Origin: Nocardioides daedukensis
GTDB taxonomy: Bacteria > Actinomycetota > Actinomycetes > Propionibacteriales > Nocardioidaceae
Assembly (NCBI RefSeq): GCF_013408415.1
Contig: NZ_JACCAA010000001.1
Coordinates: forward strand, 2,542,001 to 2,606,000
DNA length: 64,000 bases
Direction: 5' to 3'
Under the pieces are notes generated by a model, which was not told the DNA's origin, did not search any database, and saw only the letters and a list, made by a program, of their open reading frames with translations. Of the stretch, positions 32,519 through 41,250 are shown piece by piece; the first letter of the stretch is position 1, and every line of letters starts with the position of its first letter. A program made the position numbers and the translations under genes.

Positions 32519-33895
32519 ATGAGCACCTTCGACGTCCTCGATCCAGTTGACGGCTCCGTCCTCGACTCCGTCCCCGACGCCACCGTGGAGGATGCCAAGG
32601 CCGCGCTCGACCGAGCTGTCTCGGTCCAGAAGGAGTGGGCCAGCACGCCGCCCCGCGAGCGCGGCGAGATCCTGCGCCGGGCGTTCGAGCTGGTCACCGA
32701 GCGTGCCGACGACTTCGCCCGCACGATCAGCTTGGAGATGGGCAAGACCCTGGCCGAGGCGAAGGGTGAGGTCACCTACGGCGCCGAGTTCCTGCGCTGG
32801 TTCAGCGAGGAGGCGGTGCGGATCCGCGGCAGCTGGCTGCAGGCGCCCGCCGGCGGCTCGCGACTGCTGACGGTGAAGAAGCCCGTCGGACCATGCCTGT
32901 TCGTGACGCCGTGGAACTTCCCGCTCGCGATGGGCACCCGCAAGATCGGGCCCGCGATCGCGGCCGGCTGCACGATGATCGTCAAGCCTGCTTCGGCAAC
33001 CCCGCTGACCATGCTCAAGCTGGCTGAGGTGTTCGCGGAGGCCGGACTGCCCGAGGGCGTGCTCCAGGTGATCACCTCGAAGAAGTCCCGCGAGATCACC
33101 GAGGCCCTGATGGGCGACGCCCGACTCCGCAAGATCTCCTTCACCGGTTCCACCGCGGTGGGCAAGGGCCTGGTGGCCCAGTCCGCGGAGAACCTGCAGC
33201 GGGTCTCGATGGAGCTCGGCGGCAACGCACCGTTCCTGGTCTTCGACGACGCCGACATCGACGCCGCCATCGAGGGCGCGATGATCGCCAAGATGCGCAA
33301 CATGGGTGAGGCCTGCACCTCGGCCAACCGCTTCCTGGTCCAGAACGGGGTCGCGCGAGAGTTCACCGAGAAGCTTGCCGTCCGGATGGGCGACCTCACC
33401 GTGGGCCGCGGCCAGGACGATGGCGTCGACGTGGGTCCGCTGATCGACGCCGAGGCGGTTGCCGGTGTCACCGAGCTCGTCGAGGCGGCCGTCGCACAGG
33501 GAGCCACCGTGGTCACCGGCGGTGGTGACGGCGACGGCAACTTCTATCCGCCGACGGTGCTTGCCGGCGTACCGGCCGATGCCCGCGTGAACCACGAGGA
33601 GATCTTCGGCCCGGTCGCCCCGGTGACCACGTTCGAGACCGAGGACGAGGCGATCGCCCTGGCCAACGACACGGAATACGGGCTGGCCTCCTACGTCTAC
33701 ACCCGCGGCCTGGACCGCACGCTGCGCGTCGTGGAGTCGCTCGAGTTCGGGATGATCGGCGTCAACACCGGGCTGGTCTCCAACCCCGCCGCGCCGTTCG
33801 GGGGCGTGAAGGCGAGCGGGTTCGGGCGCGAGGGCGGCTTCGAGGGGATCGAGGAGTACCTCGACACGACGTACGTCGGGATCGCCGCCGACTGA
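32519..33895 (+). CDS. gabD: NAD(P)-dependent succinate-semialdehyde dehydrogenase-like aldehyde dehydrogenase
   Basis: 458 residues from ATG 32519. KPVGPCLFVTPWNFPLAMGTRKIGPAIAAGCTMIVKPASATPLT is the cofactor-binding loop, SFTGSTAVGKGL the nucleotide motif, ELGGNAPFLVFDDADID the catalytic Glu, and MGEACTSANRF the catalytic Cys (about residue 264). The overall pattern fits GabD (succinate semialdehyde to succinate), though other small aldehydes cannot be excluded. No GABA transaminase is adjacent. Start lies downstream of the family-1 cluster. Confidence 0.85.
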   Translation: MSTFDVLDPVDGSVLDSVPDATVEDAKAALDRAVSVQKEWASTPPRERGEILRRAFELVTERADDFARTISLEMGKTLAEAKGEVTYGAEFLRWFSEEAVRIRGSWLQAPAGGSRLLTVKKPVGPCLFVTPWNFPLAMGTRKIGPAIAAGCTMIVKPASATPLTMLKLAEVFAEAGLPEGVLQVITSKKSREITEALMGDARLRKISFTGSTAVGKGLVAQSAENLQRVSMELGGNAPFLVFDDADIDAAIEGAMIAKMRNMGEACTSANRFLVQNGVAREFTEKLAVRMGDLTVGRGQDDGVDVGPLIDAEAVAGVTELVEAAVAQGATVVTGGGDGDGNFYPPTVLAGVPADARVNHEEIFGPVAPVTTFETEDEAIALANDTEYGLASYVYTRGLDRTLRVVESLEFGMIGVNTGLVSNPAAPFGGVKASGFGREGGFEGIEEYLDTTYVGIAAD

Positions 33896-33976
33896 CTTGT
33901 CGTCTGGCTGGTCGTCCGACTGAGCGACTGCCCGGACGCTATGGGCGGGCTGGCCGGGCGACATAGTCTGGGGGAC

Positions 33977-35416
33977 ATGGCTGACAACCCGCAGGGAAAT
34001 CCGGGACCACCCACCACGATCGTCCTCTTCGGCGCCACCGGCGACCTGGCTCGCCGCAAGTTGTTGCCGGGGATGATCCACCTCTGGCGCTCCGGCCTGC
34101 TGCCGCAGATGCAGGTCGTGGGCACCTCTCTCGACGAGCACACCCGCGAGTCGTTCATCGAGCTCGCGCGCAAGGCGATCGAGGAGCACGGCGACGACGA
34201 GGACGACAAGAAGGAGTTCGACGCCTTCGCCGAGCGACTCTTCTGGGCCAACGACGGCGACGACAACCTGATGGCCGGGATCGCCGAGGCCGAGGCCGAC
34301 TGCGAGCAGGAACAGGCGCGCCTGCACTACCTCTCGGTCCCACCGAAGGCCGCGCTCGACGTCGTACAGAGCCTCGACAAGTGCGGCCTGGCCAAGGGCA
34401 GCCGGATTGTGATGGAGAAGCCGTTCGGCACTGACCTGGCCTCCGCACGCGCACTGAACGCGGCGATCCACGAGGTGTTCACCGAGGACCAGATCTTCCG
34501 CATCGACCACTTCCTCGGCAAGGAGGCGGCGCTCAACATCCTCGCGCTGCGCTTCGCCAACGGCCTCTTCGAGCCGATCTGGCACCGCAACCACATCGAC
34601 CACATCCAGATCGACGTCCCCGAGACGCTGGGCCTGGAGGGCCGGGCCGCCTTCTACGAGAACACCGGCGCCTACCGCGACATGGTGGTCACCCACCTGT
34701 TCCAGGTGATGGCGTTCATCGCGATGGAGCCGCCGGTCGCGCTCGACCCGATCTCGATCAGCGAGGAGAAGCACAAGGTCTTCCGCTCCATGCTGCCGTT
34801 GGACCCGCACAACGTGGTGCGCGGGCAATACACCGGCTACACCGAGGAGGAGGGCGTCGACCCGAACTCCGACACCGAGACCTTCATCGCGCTCAAGTGC
34901 TTCGTGGACAACTGGCGCTGGGCCGACGTGCCGTTCTACCTGCGCACCGGCAAGAAGCTCGCCGAGGGCACCAGGATCATCTCGATCGCGTTCAAGGAGC
35001 CACCCCAGTCGATGTTCCCCGACAGCTCGGGGATCGGTGACCACGGCCCCGACCACCTGACCTTCGACCTCTCCGACCAGTCCCGGATGTCGCTGTCGTT
35101 CTATGGCAAGCGCCCGGGGCCGGGCTTCCACCTGAACAAGGTGTCGATGCAGTTCGCCATGGAGGACACGGGTTGGGCGGGCTCCATCCTGGAGGCCTAT
35201 GAGCGACTGATTCTGGAGGCGGTCAAGGGCAACCGGACGCTCTTCACCAGCGCCGAGGGCGTCGAGCGGTTGTGGGAGATCTCGCAGCCCCTGCTCGAGC
35301 ACATGCCGCCGGTGCGGGCCTATCCGCAAGGCTCGTGGGGGCCGAACCAGATCCACCAGCTGATCGCCCCGTCGTCGTGGCGACTGCCCTTCGAGAGGAA
35401 GTGGCGAGACGGCTGA
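33977..35416 (+). CDS. zwf: Glucose-6-phosphate 1-dehydrogenase
   Basis: 479 residues from ATG 33977. VLFGATGDLARRKLLPGM is the NADP motif, RIVMEKPFGTDLASA the substrate-side EKPFG, RIDHFLGKEAALNILALRFAN (about residue 174) the active site with catalytic His, and YENTGAYRDMVVTHLFQVM a conserved block. It starts the oxidative pentose phosphate pathway. It is not clustered with 6-phosphogluconolactonase or opcA, unlike the main actinobacterial zwf locus, so it may be a second copy. The stop overlaps the following gene by one base. Confidence 0.95.
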   Translation: MADNPQGNPGPPTTIVLFGATGDLARRKLLPGMIHLWRSGLLPQMQVVGTSLDEHTRESFIELARKAIEEHGDDEDDKKEFDAFAERLFWANDGDDNLMAGIAEAEADCEQEQARLHYLSVPPKAALDVVQSLDKCGLAKGSRIVMEKPFGTDLASARALNAAIHEVFTEDQIFRIDHFLGKEAALNILALRFANGLFEPIWHRNHIDHIQIDVPETLGLEGRAAFYENTGAYRDMVVTHLFQVMAFIAMEPPVALDPISISEEKHKVFRSMLPLDPHNVVRGQYTGYTEEEGVDPNSDTETFIALKCFVDNWRWADVPFYLRTGKKLAEGTRIISIAFKEPPQSMFPDSSGIGDHGPDHLTFDLSDQSRMSLSFYGKRPGPGFHLNKVSMQFAMEDTGWAGSILEAYERLILEAVKGNRTLFTSAEGVERLWEISQPLLEHMPPVRAYPQGSWGPNQIHQLIAPSSWRLPFERKWRDG

Positions 35417-36399
35417 TGGAGCCCTATCTCGAGGTGCGGGAGTCCTACGCCGCGTTCGCACGTGAGGCCGTCGATTCGCCTTGCTTCGTGGACTGGTCGC
35501 TGGGGGTCCGGGACGACCCCGAGGTGCAGGCCCTGATCGCGACCCTGCCTGCGGTCAAGCAACAGCCGAACCTGGTCTTCGCGGCGGCTCGCTGGCTCGG
35601 GGTCACCGCGCCCGGACCGTATGAGGGACTGCGCGAGTTGCTGCTTGCCCGGTGGGACGAGGTGCGTTCGGTGGTGCTGGACCGATCCACCCAGACCAAT
35701 GAGGTACGCCGCCTCGCGACGCTGCTGCCTGCGTTCACCGCGGCCGTGGGTTCGGGGCCGGTGGCGCTGCTCGAGGTCGGCGCCTCGGCCGGCCTGAACC
35801 TCTTTCCCGACCGGTGGTCCTTCCGCTGGTCGCACAGCGACGGATCCGTGGTCGCGTTGGGCGATGGTGATCCGCTCGACTGTGACATCGAGGGCACTCC
35901 GCCGCTGCCGGACACGCACCCGAAGATCAGCTGGCGCGGTGGCATCGACCTCAACCCGCTCGACGTCACCGACCCGGATGCGATGGCCTGGCTGGAGAAC
36001 CTGGTCTGGCCCGAGCAGGACGCGCGCCGCGAACGGCTGCGCACCGCGATCGCGATCGCCGCCGAGGACCCGCCCGACCTCCGCGCCGGCGACCTGATCG
36101 AGACCCTGTCCGCGATGCTCGAGGAGGTCCCGGAGGATTCAACAGCGATCGTCTTCCACTCCGCCGTGATCGCCTACCTGCCGCCGCAGCGGCGTACCGA
36201 CTTCCACGCGTTGATGAGCGAGCTCGTCGCCGCCGGGCGGTGTCACTGGGTGAGCAACGAGGGGCCGGGAGTGCTCCCTGAAATCACACGAACCGCACCA
36301 GCCCGGGGTGAGGGCGAGGTGCGGTTCGTGCTGGGGCTCGACGGCCGTGCGGTGGGGTTCGCCCACGGTCACGGCGCGAGCCTGACCTGGTTCGGCTGA
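35416..36399 (+). CDS. DUF2332-family protein
   Basis: 327 residues from ATG 35416, directly at the zwf stop (TGATG). The family pattern is clear: DWSLGVRDDPEVQALIATLPAVKQQPNLVFAAARWLG, LLEVGASAGLNLFPDRW, ISWRGGIDLNPLDVTDPDAMAWLENLVWPEQ and ALVFHSAVIAYLP-like sequence. LLEVGASAGLNL resembles a methyltransferase glycine loop, but no activity is known to me. Coupling to zwf may be incidental. A long hairpin follows the stop. Confidence 0.85.
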   Translation: MEPYLEVRESYAAFAREAVDSPCFVDWSLGVRDDPEVQALIATLPAVKQQPNLVFAAARWLGVTAPGPYEGLRELLLARWDEVRSVVLDRSTQTNEVRRLATLLPAFTAAVGSGPVALLEVGASAGLNLFPDRWSFRWSHSDGSVVALGDGDPLDCDIEGTPPLPDTHPKISWRGGIDLNPLDVTDPDAMAWLENLVWPEQDARRERLRTAIAIAAEDPPDLRAGDLIETLSAMLEEVPEDSTAIVFHSAVIAYLPPQRRTDFHALMSELVAAGRCHWVSNEGPGVLPEITRTAPARGEGEVRFVLGLDGRAVGFAHGHGASLTWFG

Positions 36400-36414
36400 G
36401 CGCTGGCGTCGTTG

Positions 36415-36466
36415 CGGGATACGGATTGGCTGTTCTCGACGCTGAGAACAGCCGAGCTGTATCCCG
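36415..36466. terminator. Long hairpin between convergent genes
   Basis: Arms 36415-36437 and 36444-36466 pair at 20 of 23 positions around a 6-base loop. It fills the gap between the DUF2332 gene and the convergent NmrA-type gene and can terminate either transcript, but has no T-tract. Confidence 0.7.
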
Positions 36467-36476
36467 GAGTGCCAGA

Positions 36477-37322
36477 TCAGCCGCGCAGGGACTCCACCAG
36501 GGGAGTGGTCGGGCGGCCGATCAGCTCGGCCAGGGTCGGGTCGACCTCGGCCAGGTCGCCACGCGCGGTGTTGGCGTCCAGGGTCGCGACGAACCCAGCG
36601 CTGCCCGCGTCGAGGCCGGCCTCGACGAGTGCGGCCGTGACGTCGTCGGCCGAGACCGACTGATAGGCCACGTCGCGACCGACGGCCTCGCCGATGGCCG
36701 TGGCCAGCTCGTCGTAGTCATAGGCGCTGTCGCCGGTGAGCTCATAGACCTTGCCCTCGTGGCCCTCGGTGGTGAGCACGACCGCAGCGGCGTCCGCATA
36801 GTCGCGGCGGGCGGCGCCGGCAACCTTGCCGTCTCCAGCAGCGCCGAGGAGGATGCCGCTCTCCTTGGCCGGGGCAAGGTTGGGCAGGTAGTTCTCGTGG
36901 TACCAGTTGTTGCGCAGGATCGTGGTGGTCAGGCCGGACGCCGCGAGGAGCTCCTCGGTCGCCTTGTGCTCCGGGGCCAGCACGTGCTCGCTCGTGGTCG
37001 CGTTGACCAGCGAGGTGTAGGCGACGTGGGAGACGCCGGCCGACTTCGCGGCCTCGATGACGTTGCTGTGCTGGGCGAGGCGCTGACCGACCTCGCTGCT
37101 CGAGATCAAGAGGAGGCTGTCGACGCCTTCCAGAGCGGCCTTGAGGGCAGTCGGGTCCGTGTAGTCGGCGACGCGGACCTGCACGCCACGCGCGGCCAGC
37201 GAAGCCGCCTTCGACTCGTTGCGGACCACGGCAACGAGGGAGGCAGGGTCCTCGGTGCGGAGGAGGGCATCGAGGACTAGGGATCCGAGGGCGCCGGTCG
37301 CGCCGGTGACTGCGATGGTCAT
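36477..37322 (-). CDS. NmrA-like NAD(P)H-binding protein (quinone oxidoreductase 2 type)
   Basis: 281 residues from ATG 37322. TIAVTGATGALGSLVLDALL is the dinucleotide motif; RNESKAASLAARGVQVRVADYTDPTALKAAL, HVAYTSLVNATTS and LRNNWYHENYL match the QorB/NmrA-like atypical SDR group, which reduces quinones or senses NADP redox state. No catalytic Tyr-x3-Lys in standard form. It is alone on the minus strand, divergent from the MFS gene. Confidence 0.85.
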   Translation of the reverse strand: MTIAVTGATGALGSLVLDALLRTEDPASLVAVVRNESKAASLAARGVQVRVADYTDPTALKAALEGVDSLLLISSSEVGQRLAQHSNVIEAAKSAGVSHVAYTSLVNATTSEHVLAPEHKATEELLAASGLTTTILRNNWYHENYLPNLAPAKESGILLGAAGDGKVAGAARRDYADAAAVVLTTEGHEGKVYELTGDSAYDYDELATAIGEAVGRDVAYQSVSADDVTAALVEAGLDAGSAGFVATLDANTARGDLAEVDPTLAELIGRPTTPLVESLRG

Positions 37323-37442
37323 GAAAGGTCCTTTGCGGGTGGGGGCAGTGAGTGATGGTTGAACCTGCAACGATCTGAGATCATTCCCCCGCGGTGACGG
37401 CTGTGGCTGCGCTGCTGATGAAATAAGTGTCGAACACCGGTC

Positions 37443-37463
37443 TGCACCAGAGACACTGGTGCA
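37443..37463. promoter_or_regulatory. Inverted repeat upstream of the MFS gene
   Basis: TGCACCAG (37443-37450) and CTGGTGCA (37456-37463) are perfect 8-bp arms around five bases, 18 bp before the MFS start. Probable operator or 5'-end hairpin; no regulator is adjacent. Confidence 0.4.
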
Positions 37464-37481
37464 TTCCCTGATCGGAGTCCG

Positions 37482-38807
37482 ATGACCAACCTGCGCCCGC
37501 CGCTCGAGGAGCCGGTGGACCAACCTGCCGTGGTGCGGCGGTTGCCGCGCGCGCTGACCCCGTTCCGGATCCCGGCCTATCGCAAGCTGGCGCTGGCCCT
37601 GGTGCTCACGATGTTCGCGTGGGGCACCTGGGTGATCGGACTGGTCTGGGAAGTGATTCGGATCGGTGGGGACGCAACGCAGCTCTCCCTGGTCACCGGG
37701 GCCAACGCCGTCGGCATGCTCGTGCCGGTCCTCTTCGCCGGCGTCGTCGCGGACCGGATCCCGCAGAAGGTCATTCTGATCGGCGTGGCCGGCGTGCAGT
37801 TCGTCTGCATGGCACTGGTCGCGGCGTTGTCCCTGTCCGACCTGGCCCGACTCGAGCACCTGGTCGTGGTCTCGTTCGTCTATGGCTGTGCGACGTCGTT
37901 CTACTACCCGGCCTACTCCGCCTGGCTGCCGTCCCTGGTCCCGGAGAAGGACCTGCTCGCCGTCAACGGGTTCGAGGGCATGGTCCGGCCGACGATCGGC
38001 CAGGCGATGGGGCCAGCGTTCGCCGGCTTCCTGGTCGGTGCGGCCTCGTCGGGGTGGGCGATCACGGTGGCCGCGGCGATGGCCGGCCTGGCCGTGCTGG
38101 CGTTGCTCCCGGTGCCGCTCACGCCCGTACGCCGTCAAGTCGTCGAGCCCGGAGAGGATTCGCCGCCGCCGACCCACGCCGTACGCTCCGCCCTCGCTGA
38201 CATGGGCGAGGGGTTCCGCTACATGGTCAAGACCCCGTGGCTGCTGGCGACCCTGCTCTTCGCGAGCCTGATGATCCTGGTCTTCATGGGCCCGTTCGAG
38301 GTGCTCGTCCCGTTCCTGATCAAGGACGGCCTCGGCGGGGATGCCGGCGACCACGCGCTGGTGCTGGCCGCCTTCGGTGTCGGCGGCGCGATCGGATCGT
38401 TCGTGATGGCGTCACTGAAGATGCCGCGTCGCTATCTCACGGTGATGAACATGACCTGGGGCGTGAGCTGTCTGCCGTTGGTGCTCTTCGGCATCGTCGA
38501 CCAGGTGTGGATGATGGTGGTGATCGGGTTCTTCGTCGGCGCGATGTTCTCGGCGCCGATGGTGATCTGGGGGACGCTGCTCCAGCGCCGGGTGCCGCCG
38601 CACATGCTCGGCCGGGTCTCCTCGCTGGACTTCTTCGTCTCGATCTCACTGATGCCGGTCTCGATGGCGCTGGCCGGCCCGGTCTCCGAGCTGATCGGCG
38701 TACGGGAGACGTTCTATGTCGCCGGGATCCTGCCGATCGTGGTCGCGGTCATCGCCACGGTCTGGGCGAAGCTGCCGGCCGACGAGTTGGCCCACCCGCT
38801 CGACTGA
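37482..38807 (+). CDS. Major facilitator superfamily exporter
   Basis: 441 residues with about twelve hydrophobic segments. The loop between helices 2 and 3 (GVVADRIPQKVILIG) and the YYPAYSAWLPSLVPEKDLLAVNGFEGMVRPTIGQAMGPAFAGFLV block fit the MFS_3 / EntS-TetV type of drug or siderophore exporters. Substrate unknown; it is not next to the siderophore operon. An inverted repeat precedes it and a family-3 cluster follows it. Confidence 0.88.
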   Translation: MTNLRPPLEEPVDQPAVVRRLPRALTPFRIPAYRKLALALVLTMFAWGTWVIGLVWEVIRIGGDATQLSLVTGANAVGMLVPVLFAGVVADRIPQKVILIGVAGVQFVCMALVAALSLSDLARLEHLVVVSFVYGCATSFYYPAYSAWLPSLVPEKDLLAVNGFEGMVRPTIGQAMGPAFAGFLVGAASSGWAITVAAAMAGLAVLALLPVPLTPVRRQVVEPGEDSPPPTHAVRSALADMGEGFRYMVKTPWLLATLLFASLMILVFMGPFEVLVPFLIKDGLGGDAGDHALVLAAFGVGGAIGSFVMASLKMPRRYLTVMNMTWGVSCLPLVLFGIVDQVWMMVVIGFFVGAMFSAPMVIWGTLLQRRVPPHMLGRVSSLDFFVSISLMPVSMALAGPVSELIGVRETFYVAGILPIVVAVIATVWAKLPADELAHPLD

Positions 38808-38855
38808 GCAGTTCGGCGAGCGCTTCGGCTGGCCGGTGGCGGGCCGTGCTCCGGA

Positions 38856-39000
38856 AACTGATGGGTTGGGCATCCAAATCCGCCGGTTTTCGACCCCAAA
38901 GCATCAGTTGCTGGCCCGCCCGACCCCAACCCATCAGTTTGTCGCAGCCACGGATCCGAACCCATCAGTTGGTTGCCCCGCCGACCCCAACCCATCAGTT
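38856..39000. repeat. Family-3 repeat cluster (five units) between convergent genes
   Basis: Core units AACTGATGGGTTGGG (38856-38870) and, in the other orientation, CCCCAAAGCATCAGTT (38894-38909), CCCCAACCCATCAGTT (38924-38939 and 38985-39000) and a CCGAACCCATCAGTT copy (38956-38970). Successive starts are about 30-32 bp apart. The GGG and CTT core variants are both present. The cluster lies between the MFS gene and the convergent maleylpyruvate isomerase-like gene. Confidence 0.88.
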
Positions 39001-39026
39001 GCCGCACCCACTTCCGAGTGAGGCGT

Positions 39027-39596
39027 TCAGCGCTGATGTGCCCAGGCACCAGCCCTGCCGAGGCGGGAGAGCAACCGCAGGGCGGGTTCGACGTCTTCGG
39101 TGATGGTGATTGGCGCGCCGAACCGGCCGGGCCTGTCGTCGTCGGTGACCACCTGTCGCGCGACCGGCAGCAGGTTGCGCGCCAACCCCGCCGGGATCGG
39201 CGTACCGACTCCGGTGGCTTGCCCGACATCCCAGCCGTGGACCGCGATCTCGAGTGCGCCGACGCGGAGCAGCAGGCCGCTGTCGAGCACCAGTGCGCCC
39301 AGTCGGGCCGAGATGACGGCGGGGGAGGTCCAGGCGCCGAGGAGGGTGCAGGCCTTCTCCCGGAGCTCTCCTACGGTGGTGTCGGCAGGGGGCGCGGGGG
39401 CGATGTCGATGTGGCCACGGCTGGCCTCGGTGAACGCGTCGAGACCGTCGGACATGTGCGCCAGCAACGCGGCCAGGTCCCAGTCAGCACACGGCGTACG
39501 TCGTGACATCAGGTCGTCGGTGACCGTGCCGAGGGTGCCGCGGGTGTAGCCGATGGCGCGCTCGAGCAGCTCCACCGGGTCGGTGGCGGTGAGCAC
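39027..39596 (-). CDS. DinB/mycothiol-dependent maleylpyruvate isomerase-type N-terminal domain protein
   Basis: 189 residues from GTG 39596, five bases after the sigma factor stop. TPCADWDLAALLAHMSDGLDAF carries the metal-site His of the MDMPI_N four-helix fold, and LEIAVHGWDVGQATG has the second conserved His. Such proteins often follow ECF sigma factors of this type in actinobacteria; a role as mycothiol-dependent enzyme or sigma partner is possible. The long open frame extending upstream overlaps the sigma gene and is not used. Confidence 0.78.
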   Translation of the reverse strand: MLTATDPVELLERAIGYTRGTLGTVTDDLMSRRTPCADWDLAALLAHMSDGLDAFTEASRGHIDIAPAPPADTTVGELREKACTLLGAWTSPAVISARLGALVLDSGLLLRVGALEIAVHGWDVGQATGVGTPIPAGLARNLLPVARQVVTDDDRPGRFGAPITITEDVEPALRLLSRLGRAGAWAHQR

Positions 39597-39601
39597 GGGG
39601 A

Positions 39602-40606
39602 TCAGCTCCCGACGTAGCGCTCGGGAAGATCGGCCTCGGTGAGGACGGTGGGCAGTCCGAAGGTCTCGAAGATGCCCTCGCCGAAGAAGGCGCTGACCTT
39701 CGCGACCTTGGTTCCGTCGAGCTGCAGGACCTGGAGCTGGAAGGGGGTGAAGGTGCCGTCCGGTTGGGCCATGTAGAGGCCGTACGCCGGCTGCCCGTTG
39801 GCGAGGGTGGAGAGCATCGGCATGTCGTGGGTGCCGCCGGGGCACTGGGTGTCGATGAGGCGCCCGATGTTCTCGTTGCCGATGTACCAACCGGTGAAGG
39901 GCGGCATCTCCCAGACGGCGTCGCGCTTGAGCATGCCGACGATCGCCTCGATGTCCTTGCGCCAGAACGCGTCGACGTAGGAGTCGAGCATCGCCTTCTG
40001 CTCGATGTTCAGCGCCTCGTGCGGGCTCTCCGCCGTCAGGCCGGCCTCGGCCATCTGCGCGTGGGCGCGCTGCAGGGCGGAGTTCACCGCAGCGGGGGTC
40101 GTCTCCAACGCCTCGGCGACCTCCTTGGCCGACCAGCGCAGGACGTCGCGCATGATCAGTACGGCGCGCTGCCGGGCGGGCAGGTGCTGCAGGGCGGCAA
40201 CGAACGCGAGCCGGATGGTGTCCCGCTCCTCGACCACGACCGCCACGTCGGGGATCGGTTCGAGCCAGGGAATCTCGGAGTCGGTGATCAGCTCGGCGCC
40301 CGGATCGGAATCGACGGTGCCCAGCCCGGTCGGCAGCGGGCGGCGGTCCTTACCCTCCAAGTTGGTCAGGCAGACGTTCGTCGTGATCCGGTAGAGCCAG
40401 GTCCGCACCGAGGAGCGACCCTCGAAGTTGTGATAGGCCTTCCACGCCCGCAGGTAGGTCTCCTGGACCAGGTCCTCGGCGTCGGCCATCGAGCCGGTCA
40501 TCCGATAGCAGTGCGCGATCAGCTCGCGACGGAAACCGTTCGCCACGTCCTGGAAGTCATCCCGCTCGGGAGCTTGGGTCTCGGTCTCGATGTCTGTGGT
40601 GCTCAT
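39602..40606 (-). CDS. ECF sigma factor with SnoaL-like C-terminal domain (SigG/TIGR02960 type)
   Basis: 334 residues from ATG 40606. Region 2: FRRELIAHCYRMTGSMADAEDLVQETYLRAWKA; region 4: ALQHLPARQRAVLIMRDVLRWSAKEVAEALETTPAAVNSALQRA. Residues about 205-330 are a SnoaL/NTF2-like domain (LDSYVDAFWRKDIEAIVGMLKRDAVWEMPPFTGWYIGNENI), which in this sigma group modulates activity in place of a classical anti-sigma factor. It leads a two-gene unit with the MDMPI-like protein. The trigger cannot be told from sequence. Confidence 0.92.
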   Translation of the reverse strand: MSTTDIETETQAPERDDFQDVANGFRRELIAHCYRMTGSMADAEDLVQETYLRAWKAYHNFEGRSSVRTWLYRITTNVCLTNLEGKDRRPLPTGLGTVDSDPGAELITDSEIPWLEPIPDVAVVVEERDTIRLAFVAALQHLPARQRAVLIMRDVLRWSAKEVAEALETTPAAVNSALQRAHAQMAEAGLTAESPHEALNIEQKAMLDSYVDAFWRKDIEAIVGMLKRDAVWEMPPFTGWYIGNENIGRLIDTQCPGGTHDMPMLSTLANGQPAYGLYMAQPDGTFTPFQLQVLQLDGTKVAKVSAFFGEGIFETFGLPTVLTEADLPERYVGS

Positions 40607-40675
40607 GCTCTGCCTCCAATGGCCGCGTCTCAGTCTGCCCTGAGATGTGGACCGGCCGCCACCGCCAAATTCATC

Positions 40676-40718
40676 GCGAACCTGCACTTGTTGTGGCGCG
40701 AACCTGCAGTTGTTGTCG
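40676..40718. repeat. Family-2 repeat pair, 22-bp period
   Basis: Two units GCGAACCTGCACTTGTTG and GCGAACCTGCAGTTGTTG begin at 40676 and 40698, exactly 22 bp apart. On the minus strand the cores read CAACAAGTGCAGGTTCG and CAACAACTGCAGGTTCG, the same C/G alternation as in family 1. They lie in the shared upstream region of the sigma factor and the VOC gene. Confidence 0.85.
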
Positions 40719-40797
40719 TGTCGATGAGTTTGTCCGGCATTGCTGGTCTGACCCTGCGAGACCGGCAACTGGTGCCGGTGAACATGAGGAGTGCGCG

Positions 40798-41178
40798 ATG
40801 ACCATGATCTTCCCGAACCTGCCGGTCAAGGACGTGGAGAAGTCGAAGCGGTTCTGGACCGCCCTGGGGTTCTCGTTCAACGACGACTTCAGCAGCGAGG
40901 ACGCCGCCTGCCTGGTGATCAACGAGTCGGCCAGCGTGATGCTCCTGTCGGAGAGGTTCTTCCACGGCTTCCACGACACCACTCCGCACACGGGCACCGA
41001 GATCCTGATGGGCCTCGGCGTGGCCAGCCGCGACGAGGTCGACCGGCTCTGCGACGCCGCCGAGGCCGCCGGTGGCAGCGACACCGAGACCAGGGTCGAC
41101 CAGTCGCCGATGTATGGCGGTTCCTTCCGCGACCTGGACGGACACATCTGGGAGCCGCTGTGGATGGAGATCGCCTGA
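40798..41178 (+). CDS. VOC (glyoxalase/dioxygenase superfamily) protein
   Basis: 126 residues from ATG 40798. PNLPVKDVEKSKRFWTALGFSFNDDFSSEDAACLVI and GGSFRDLDGHIWEPLWMEI give the paired beta-alpha-beta modules with the C-terminal D-G-H-x-W-E metal/exit signature. This subgroup resembles YaeR/PhnB-type proteins of unknown substrate. It could respond to the divergent ECF sigma factor. A family-1 cluster follows the stop. Confidence 0.85.
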   Translation: MTMIFPNLPVKDVEKSKRFWTALGFSFNDDFSSEDAACLVINESASVMLLSERFFHGFHDTTPHTGTEILMGLGVASRDEVDRLCDAAEAAGGSDTETRVDQSPMYGGSFRDLDGHIWEPLWMEIA

Positions 41179-41190
41179 GCGACCAACCCC

Positions 41191-41247
41191 GCGCCGAGCC
41201 GGCAGTTGTTGACGCTCGGGCGGGGTCAACAAGTGCCGGGTCGGCGG
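41191..41247. repeat. Family-1 repeat pair between convergent genes
   Basis: A plus unit (41193-41215, with GAGCCGG in place of GAGTCGG) and an inverted CAACAAGTGCCGGGTCGGC unit (41225-41245). They form a stem between the VOC gene and glpD, which ends four bases after the cluster. Confidence 0.85.
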
Positions 41248-41250
41248 GTG

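Noticed and set aside
32441-35461. 1006-codon minus-strand open frame over gabD and zwf
   Set aside because: Opposite two well-conserved enzymes; composition biased and no motifs.
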